Part shown: positions 6,745-11,109 of the stretch, piece after piece | How the letters are laid out: each line of letters starts with the position of its first letter | Position numbering within the stretch: position 1 is the first letter of the stretch | DNA from: Chloroflexota bacterium | Lineage (GTDB): Bacteria; Chloroflexota; Dormibacteria; Dormibacterales; Dormibacteraceae | Reading direction: 5' to 3' | DNA length: 11,109 nucleotides | Assembly (NCBI GenBank): GCA_003446775.1 | Contig: DMCH01000147.1 | Span: forward strand, 32,199-43,307 | Position numbers and translations under genes: made by a program | The notes under the pieces: model-generated | Database searches by the model: none | What the model was told of the DNA's origin: nothing | The model's input: only the letters and a program-made list of their open reading frames with translations

Positions 6745-7695
6745 ATGAGCGTGATGCTACCGGCGGACCTGGTCTTCGTCCTCAACCTGATCGGGTTCAA
6801 CTGGCCGACCGCGGATGAGGACAAGCTGAGGGAGAGCGCCCGGCACTGGCGCGAGTACGCGTCCGAGCTTCAGGCGGTGATGACGGACGTCCACCAGATC
6901 GTGGAGCAGGTCAAAGGCGAAAACAGCGCGGAGTCGATCGACGCCCTGGAGCAGCACTGGCGGGATTTCAGCGAGCACCTGCGCAAGGCGCACGATGCGG
7001 CAGGGACCGTGGCCGAGGTGCTGGACGATCTTGCTATCGCGGTTGAGGTGCTGAAGGGGGCGGTGGTAGGGCAGCTGCTGCTCCTGGCTGGGGAACTGGC
7101 GGCGACGACTGGGGCGGCATTCCTAACGTTTGGGGCGGCTGAGGCGGCCGCGCCCGAGGAGATCCTGCTGACCCAGGGGATCATGCGCGGGTTCGTGCGG
7201 GAGGCGATCCAGAAAGTTGAGCGTCTGATCGCTGACAAGGTCGCCAAGAGGGTGGTCGAGCACTTCCTGAGCATCAAGAACGGACTCAAGGCGCTGAAGG
7301 CGGCGCCGACTGTTTTGAAGGATTTCGGCAAGGCGGTTTTCAAGGGCGGCGGAAAGGAACTGAAGCGCGCCCCGGGACACGTCTTTTGGTCAGGTAAGGG
7401 CACAGAGGCCGCCGCTGAGGAGTTTGCCAAGACTCATGGAGGCGTCACGCTCGGGATGACCGCTGAGGGTCAAGCTGTGGAGCGCGCTGCGAAAGATTTG
7501 CCCTGGCCCACTGGCGGGCGTCAGATGTGGGCGGACGCTTCGAAAAAGTTCGCAGACACGGCCTCAGGTACGGTGCACATGTTCCGCACGGCGAGCGGCG
7601 TAGAACCGGACAGCATCTGGGCGACGGTCGAATATAAAGCGCTCATGTCGAACAAGCAGGTGACCAGCATTGTCTACCACGTCGTACGTGAATAG
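6745..7695 (+). CDS. Type VII polymorphic toxin: WXG100-like N-terminus with CD38/ADP-ribosyl cyclase-like NADase C-terminus
   Basis: 316 aa. Residues ~1-140 form the helical WXG100-like leader seen in type VII toxins (LPADLVFVLNLIGFNWPTAD near the start, HWREY and HWRDF helices, then a hydrophobic AATTGAAFLTFGAAEA segment). A lysine-rich helical linker follows (~150-205). Residues ~207-316 resemble the core of human CD38: VFWSG (W215, CD38 W125), VTLGMTAEG (235-242, CD38 TLEDTLLG), MWADASKKFADTASGTVHM (W262, CD38 W189) and SIWATVEYKAL with E296 matching catalytic E226. The likely reaction is cleavage of NAD+ in a target cell. CD38 residue E146, needed for cyclisation control, is G237 here, which favours hydrolysis. 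The CD38 disulphide cysteines are absent. It follows its EspC-like partner by three bases, and the next gene overlaps its end by eight. The alignment was made by eye from memory of CD38, but the ordered motifs make the call strong. Confidence 0.82.
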   Translation: MSVMLPADLVFVLNLIGFNWPTADEDKLRESARHWREYASELQAVMTDVHQIVEQVKGENSAESIDALEQHWRDFSEHLRKAHDAAGTVAEVLDDLAIAVEVLKGAVVGQLLLLAGELAATTGAAFLTFGAAEAAAPEEILLTQGIMRGFVREAIQKVERLIADKVAKRVVEHFLSIKNGLKALKAAPTVLKDFGKAVFKGGGKELKRAPGHVFWSGKGTEAAAEEFAKTHGGVTLGMTAEGQAVERAAKDLPWPTGGRQMWADASKKFADTASGTVHMFRTASGVEPDSIWATVEYKALMSNKQVTSIVYHVVRE

Positions 7696-7984
7696 GACCG
7701 GTGTGTTCTTTACCCCACGAGTCAATGTCATCGAAAGCGATGAAGGGTTCTCTGTTGAAGTGCTCGGACACGCGTGCGTGCTCTACGTCGAGGGTCCACG
7801 GAGCGTGCACATAGACTCGGAATATCTCATGGGTCCCAGGGGGCTGGCCATTTACCCTTCGTCCATCAAATCATGGGATCCTCCCCACTCGACTGACGCA
7901 ATCGACAAAGCAACTCGAGACAGGATCGTCGAGAACATTCGAAGAGCGTTTCGCTTCAGCGGCTTCGAGATCGCAGTCGATTAG
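7688..7984 (+). CDS. Probable immunity protein for the NADase toxin (Imm74-like)
   Basis: 98 aa from GTG 7688, which overlaps the toxin stop codon by eight bases (translational coupling). The frame is open further up to TTG 7670, and GTG 7703 is also possible. The protein is beta-rich at the start (GVFFTPRVNVIES, FSVEVLGHACVLYVEG), with a central SSIKSWDPPH segment. It ends in a helix with an RIVENIRRAFRFSGFEIAVD-type tail. This layout recalls the Imm74 class of predicted immunity proteins, from memory and not certain. There is no signal peptide or membrane helix, so it would neutralise toxin in the cytoplasm. GC content is about 55% over 7681-7980 by hand count, well below the esx genes. Position, size and coupling make the immunity role likely; the family name is tentative. 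Confidence 0.68.
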   Translation: MNRTGVFFTPRVNVIESDEGFSVEVLGHACVLYVEGPRSVHIDSEYLMGPRGLAIYPSSIKSWDPPHSTDAIDKATRDRIVENIRRAFRFSGFEIAVD

Positions 7985-8009
7985 CCGTGCGGGGAGTGCG
8001 TGCTCGACG

Positions 8010-8642
8010 ATGACAGGCTCGCCTCCTCCACCCGGGGCACTTTTTGGCGATCAATCGCTTGACGATGTAATTGCAGCCAACAGTGCCATGTCGCCCTCGT
8101 TTGAGAGGGTCAAGGACTACCTGGAGCGCGGCGACAAGCTCGAGGCAATCAAAGTGCTCGAGGAGATCGCGCAGGTGCGCGCCATAGCGTCACGATACCG
8201 CCTCCAGGCTTGGCACTTCTTGCGAGAGGCAGGCGCCCGACCGCCGAGCCACCTGGAGAGAGACGTGCTCGGAGTCGTCGTCGAGGTGGGCATGGATTCT
8301 GGGCATGATCTCCTGGCGGTCTACGCCGACAAGACCGCGCATTACTACAACTATTCGGGCGCCGGTGTTGTCTGGGAGCACCCTGACTCATCCCTGGACA
8401 AGCTGATCGAAGCAGTGCTGAAGGCGGCACGATCGATCGTCCAGGACATCGGCCCTTGGAATGGCGCACGGCGCTCGCCGCCGCCGGCGGGCCACTTAAG
8501 GCTCAACATCCTGACCCCGTCGGGTCTTTATTTCGGCGAGGGGCCCTTCGAAGACCTGGACCGAGACCCCCGGGCCAGGCCGTTGATCCACGCCGCCCTC
8601 GATCTGATGCGCCGGCTCACGTCTTTGGTCGTGCCCGGTTGA
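8010..8642 (+). CDS. Conserved-looking hypothetical protein, 210 aa
   Basis: I do not recognise a family. The protein is soluble, with no signal peptide or membrane helix. It begins with a proline-rich MTGSPPPPGALFGD stretch, then a helical part to ~75 (FERVKDYLERGDKLEAIKVL and onward). A beta-rich core at ~84-122 contains VLGVVVEVGMDSGHDLLAVY, YYNYSGAGVVWE and further strands. It closes with a helix, an IGPWNGAR turn, NILTPSGLYFGEGP, and a C-terminal helix. Its start is AT-rich (about 50% GC over 8041-8100 by eye), like the immunity gene 25 bases upstream. Same strand and close spacing suggest cotranscription with the toxin genes. It could be a second immunity, chaperone or adaptor protein, but the sequence does not decide. 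Confidence 0.75.
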   Translation: MTGSPPPPGALFGDQSLDDVIAANSAMSPSFERVKDYLERGDKLEAIKVLEEIAQVRAIASRYRLQAWHFLREAGARPPSHLERDVLGVVVEVGMDSGHDLLAVYADKTAHYYNYSGAGVVWEHPDSSLDKLIEAVLKAARSIVQDIGPWNGARRSPPPAGHLRLNILTPSGLYFGEGPFEDLDRDPRARPLIHAALDLMRRLTSLVVPG

Positions 8643-8708
8643 GTCGACCCGTAGGCCTCGTTCGCCGCGCGTCGCCAACCTTCATACATCCTGGTCGGAA
8701 GCGAACCG

Positions 8709-9083
8709 ATGCGTGGCCTCTTTGGTTTCGTTCGGCTGTACGGCGTGATCCTGGAACGAACGTCTGGAACCGGAGTGCACGAGTTCGCGCTTTGTCTGCC
8801 GGCGCGAGCAGCCGAAGAGGTCAGCACCTGGGCCTGCGGACCGGATCCCCTCGAGAACGGTGACAAGGGCGAGACGCTGGTCCGGACCATAGAAGTCATT
8901 CGTCCAGGTGAGGCCGGTCCGTCGCGTGACCGTCTCGCTGTTTTCGTCGGCCGTGAGTCGACCGTGCTCGGCGAGTTCGACGACCAGGGCGAAATCGCTT
9001 CTCAGTTGCCGATCACGGTCAAGGACCTCCGCGCGCGCCTGGGTTCGATGCTGGCAAACGCGGGGCGCCTGGGGAGCGGCTGA
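8709..9083 (+). CDS. Hypothetical protein, 124 aa
   Basis: No family recognised. ATG 8709 is preceded by GGAAG about seven bases upstream (8697-8701). The codons are mostly G/C-ending, as in neighbouring genes, which supports this frame over a 246-codon open frame on the other strand. The protein is soluble, with a beta-type N-terminal half (LFGFVRLYGVILER, VHEFALCLPARA) and an E/D-rich middle. A strand LAVFVGRESTVLGEF is followed by a C-terminal helix (TVKDLRARLGSMLANAG). It lies 66 bases after the previous gene and 14 bases before the next, so it is probably in the same transcript. Confidence 0.65.
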   Translation: MRGLFGFVRLYGVILERTSGTGVHEFALCLPARAAEEVSTWACGPDPLENGDKGETLVRTIEVIRPGEAGPSRDRLAVFVGRESTVLGEFDDQGEIASQLPITVKDLRARLGSMLANAGRLGSG

Positions 9084-9097
9084 TAGGCTCTTCGGCC

Positions 9098-10192
9098 ATG
9101 GCAGCGGATGCGGGGCGCACGCTCCTGCCGTACCGCGAAGACCACATCGGCCTGACGAGGTGGCCGCTCTTGATAGCGGTCGGGTTGACTTTGCTTGCCC
9201 TCGCCCTTGCAGTTCCAGCAGGGCTGACGTTGAATGCGCCGATTGGTGGTCTAGCCCTTGGAGGATCCATATTCGCCGGCTGTGCGGCCGCGATCGCGTG
9301 GGTGCTGGTTTACACGGGTTGGGTGCTCGCGATCGAGATCGATCCGGAGCAGATTCGCTACGGCGCCCTCCGCAACGCCGATGCGCGAGCGCGACGCGGC
9401 CTGCCCCCTTCCACGACTCCATATGCGACCTGGCTCCACGAGTACCGCTGTCCCGTGTCCGCGGTTCGGCGAGTCTGGATCGTGCGCGGGGCGCGTGATG
9501 CGCTCGATCCGGAACGATCGACCGGCGTCCCCATATCCTTGGGCGGCCAGGGCCAGCCGATCGCCAGGGCGGGATGGATCAGGATGCCTTTCAGCCCAGG
9601 CGGTTTGATGCTCCAGCTCGATTCGCCAACCACCCCGCCAACCGACCCGCAAATGATGTGGACGGTCTTTGCCCGCGTGCCGGTGAGCTCAATGTTTAGG
9701 ACCAGCGACATTCTGTTCACGCCCATCAGCAACCCCGATCGATGCCGTGCGGCTCTGGTCGAAGCGCTGCGCCTCAACGGGCTGGAGTTGGACGCGCAGG
9801 GAAGCGTGCACCAGATTCCGGGCGCTGCGGTCATCACACCTCGCCAGGCCGTGATCGACCAGCGAGACCCGGCCCCAAGACGGCGACATGGCAGGCTCAC
9901 GACCGTCCTCAGCATCGTTTGGGCGCTGATCCCCCTGCTCACCCTTGGCTACTTCACCTGGATCCCGTATGTCTACGCCGCGCTGCGCGTAAGGCAGCTG
10001 CACACGACTCTGCTCACGCTGCTGGTGATCGGCCTGGAGGCGTTTTACTGGTGGCTCACATGGATGGTCGGAAGTCAGACTGGACACAATCCGGACGGCG
10101 GGGGAGCCGTCGCGGGCATGCTGGCGCTGCTGGCGATCGGCGGCACCGTGTCGTGTTTCGTCCTTCGCCGCTCGGTCTTCTATGTGTATTGA
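9098..10192 (+). CDS. Membrane protein with two N-terminal helices, cytosolic (possibly PH-like) domain and C-terminal helices
   Basis: 364 aa. Two hydrophobic helices (about 22-45 and 50-78) precede a ~190-residue soluble domain (about 80-275). About three more helices follow (270-300, 308-328, 338-355), and the protein ends in RRSVFYVY. The soluble domain carries alternating beta strands (VRRVWIVRG, GGLMLQLDSP, MWTVFARVPV, DILFTPI) closed by SNPDRCRAALVEALRLNGL. That pattern of strands ending in a helix after a 'strand-NPD' turn recalls bacterial PH-type domains in membrane proteins; this is an inference. Start at ATG 9098, 14 bases after the previous stop. Its role is unknown; location next to a type VII locus allows, but does not show, a role in the secretion system. 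Confidence 0.8.
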   Translation: MAADAGRTLLPYREDHIGLTRWPLLIAVGLTLLALALAVPAGLTLNAPIGGLALGGSIFAGCAAAIAWVLVYTGWVLAIEIDPEQIRYGALRNADARARRGLPPSTTPYATWLHEYRCPVSAVRRVWIVRGARDALDPERSTGVPISLGGQGQPIARAGWIRMPFSPGGLMLQLDSPTTPPTDPQMMWTVFARVPVSSMFRTSDILFTPISNPDRCRAALVEALRLNGLELDAQGSVHQIPGAAVITPRQAVIDQRDPAPRRRHGRLTTVLSIVWALIPLLTLGYFTWIPYVYAALRVRQLHTTLLTLLVIGLEAFYWWLTWMVGSQTGHNPDGGGAVAGMLALLAIGGTVSCFVLRRSVFYVY

Positions 10193-10313
10193 GACTGTGG
10201 CCGGCGATCGAGCCCGCGTCATCGAGCGGCTCGAATTGGTGCAAGCCGTCGTTGCGGTCATCGCGTTGGGTTTGGGCGTTTGGATGCTCCGAGGGGAACA
10301 GAAGAAGGTCTAG
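10182..10313 (+). CDS. Possible 43-aa single-helix membrane protein
   Basis: An open frame from ATG 10182 (ATGTGTATTGA, overlapping the stop of the preceding gene by 11 bases) to TAG 10311. The protein has a charged N-terminus (GDRARVIERLE), one hydrophobic helix (LVQAVVAVIALGLGVWML) and a basic tail (RGEQKKV). The start/stop overlap would allow translational coupling. Its 3' part runs antisense over the end of the convergent membrane-protein gene (10258-10313). It has the composition of a real small membrane protein, but chance cannot be excluded at this length. Confidence 0.4.
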   Translation: MCIETVAGDRARVIERLELVQAVVAVIALGLGVWMLRGEQKKV

Positions 10314-11109
10314 CGCGCGGCGCCCGCAGCAACGGATAGGAGTTGACGACGTACCAGTACGAAGCAATCGCGGGCGCCAGATTCAGCGCCAGCAGGGATA
10401 TCGTCGCCAGCCATCCGATCGCCGAAGCGATGCCAGGCAGCCACTCATATCCACTTCGCCGCCCTGCGACCATCAGCGCGGGCAGAGCGAAGATGGCGGC
10501 GTAAGTCCCTGGCAGTGGCGCCACCGCCACCGAGAGCGCCATGCCGGTCGCCACCCCAGCCTCCGATCCTCGATACGCTGCAATCGCGAGCGACAAAGCG
10601 GTCAGTGCGATCAAGGCCGCGAGGTAGGCGATGGGACCCGCGGCATATACGAACTGGATCAGGCCCGCGACAGGGTAGGCACGCAGCATTGCGACGTAAT
10701 CGAGAGGCCAGCGCCGGTCGATGACGAAGGCCCACACCGTGAACGGCGCGCATAGAACGATGGCGGTAGCCGCGGCAGCGGCGAGACGCTGCCATTCAGC
10801 GCGCCGTGCCCAGACGATCACGGCCACCAGCGGAAGGGCGTTGACCGGCCGGATCGCGGCCAGGGCAAGGCCCAGACCGAGCCACAAGGGCGATCGGCGC
10901 CGCTCACTTGCCCAGAAGGCGAGCGAGCAACCCAGCAGGGCGAGACAGCTGAACACGTGAGTCGTGATGAGCGCGTAGACGGCCGGCGTCGCCGTCATCA
11001 AAAATAACCAGTTGCGCCATGAACCGCGCCACCGCCACAGCGCGAGGCCGAGCAGGCCGATGCAGACGACAAGCGCAGCGGCATGGCTCCATGGGGTGGG
11101 CAGGGCCGC
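10258..11109 (-). CDS. Multi-pass membrane protein, GT87/DUF2029-like glycosyltransferase (partial, N-terminus beyond right edge)
   Basis: The frame is open from the right edge (11109) to TGA at 10258-10260, giving 283 visible residues. I checked that no stop interrupts the segment 11002-11109, so ATG 10998 is internal and the true start lies outside. The protein is almost entirely hydrophobic helices (eight or so). The segment LALAAIRPVNALPLVAVIVWARR matches the 'K/R-P...L-P-L...rr' signature of the GT87/DUF2029 polyprenol-phosphate-sugar-dependent glycosyltransferases (cell-envelope mannosyl- or arabinosyltransferase type). The 3' end runs into the convergent plus-strand genes, with 65 bases to the stop of the 364-aa membrane protein. 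It probably belongs to a different operon from the secretion genes. The family call is moderate, because the catalytic N-terminal loop is outside the window. Confidence 0.7.
   Translation of the reverse strand, partial: AALPTPWSHAAALVVCIGLLGLALWRWRGSWRNWLFLMTATPAVYALITTHVFSCLALLGCSLAFWASERRRSPLWLGLGLALAAIRPVNALPLVAVIVWARRAEWQRLAAAAATAIVLCAPFTVWAFVIDRRWPLDYVAMLRAYPVAGLIQFVYAAGPIAYLAALIALTALSLAIAAYRGSEAGVATGMALSVAVAPLPGTYAAIFALPALMVAGRRSGYEWLPGIASAIGWLATISLLALNLAPAIASYWYVVNSYPLLRAPRARPSSVPLGASKRPNPTR

Noticed and set aside
8682..9422. 246-codon open frame on the minus strand
   Set aside because: It overlaps two plus-strand genes with better codon use and ribosome-site or spacing support; the product is arginine- and serine-rich with no recognisable pattern.
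10209..10233. Hairpin CGAGCC...GGCTCG as a terminator between the convergent genes
   Set aside because: Only six base pairs with a 13-base loop and no T-run on either strand; it also lies inside the candidate small gene.

Overview
The window is about 65-70% GC and carries part of a type VII (ESX/WXG100) secretion locus. The source is probably a high-GC Actinobacteria- or Chloroflexota-like bacterium. The lineage is an inference from GC content and from an actinobacterial-style gene set (three-ATPase EccC, 11-TM EccD, EccD-like/MinD fusion); no marker gene is present to settle it.

Machinery, left part. Bases 1-3170 (minus strand) hold one unbroken 1056-codon reading frame for the EccC motor ATPase, cut by the left edge. 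It contains the membrane anchor and the first two FtsK/SpoIIIE-type ATPase domains. Divergent from it, 3250-4569 (plus strand) encodes EccD, with an N-terminal ubiquitin-like domain and about 11 membrane helices. Its start codon is not resolved. Convergent with eccD and overlapping it by 8 bases, 4562-5692 (minus strand) encodes a second ubiquitin-like domain fused to a MinD/ParA-fold domain that has lost both P-loop lysines. EccB, EccE and a mycosin protease are not in the window.

Substrates, middle part. Divergent from the MinD-like gene is a tight plus-strand operon: two WXG100 proteins with YxxxE export motifs (5798-6121, 6123-6419), an EspC-like WxG partner (6421-6741), and a 316-aa polymorphic toxin (6745-7695). 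The toxin has a WXG100-like N-terminal half. Its last ~110 residues match the catalytic core of CD38/ADP-ribosyl cyclases. An overlapping small gene (7688-7984) is the probable immunity protein. The likely model is export of an NAD+-destroying toxin by the EccC/EccD machine, with self-protection by the next gene. GC content falls from about 71% in the esx genes to about 60% in the toxin tip and about 55% in the immunity gene, as expected for an exchangeable toxin-immunity cassette.

Right part. Two soluble proteins of unknown function (8010-8642, 8709-9083) and a membrane protein with a possible PH-like cytosolic domain (9098-10192) follow on the plus strand. A possible 43-aa single-helix protein overlaps the end of the latter (10182-10313). 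The right edge (10258 to the end, minus strand) is a partial multi-pass membrane protein resembling GT87/DUF2029 glycosyltransferases, probably unrelated to the secretion locus. No stretch above 300 bases lacks a gene. No tRNA, rRNA, CRISPR, insertion sequence or convincing terminator was seen.
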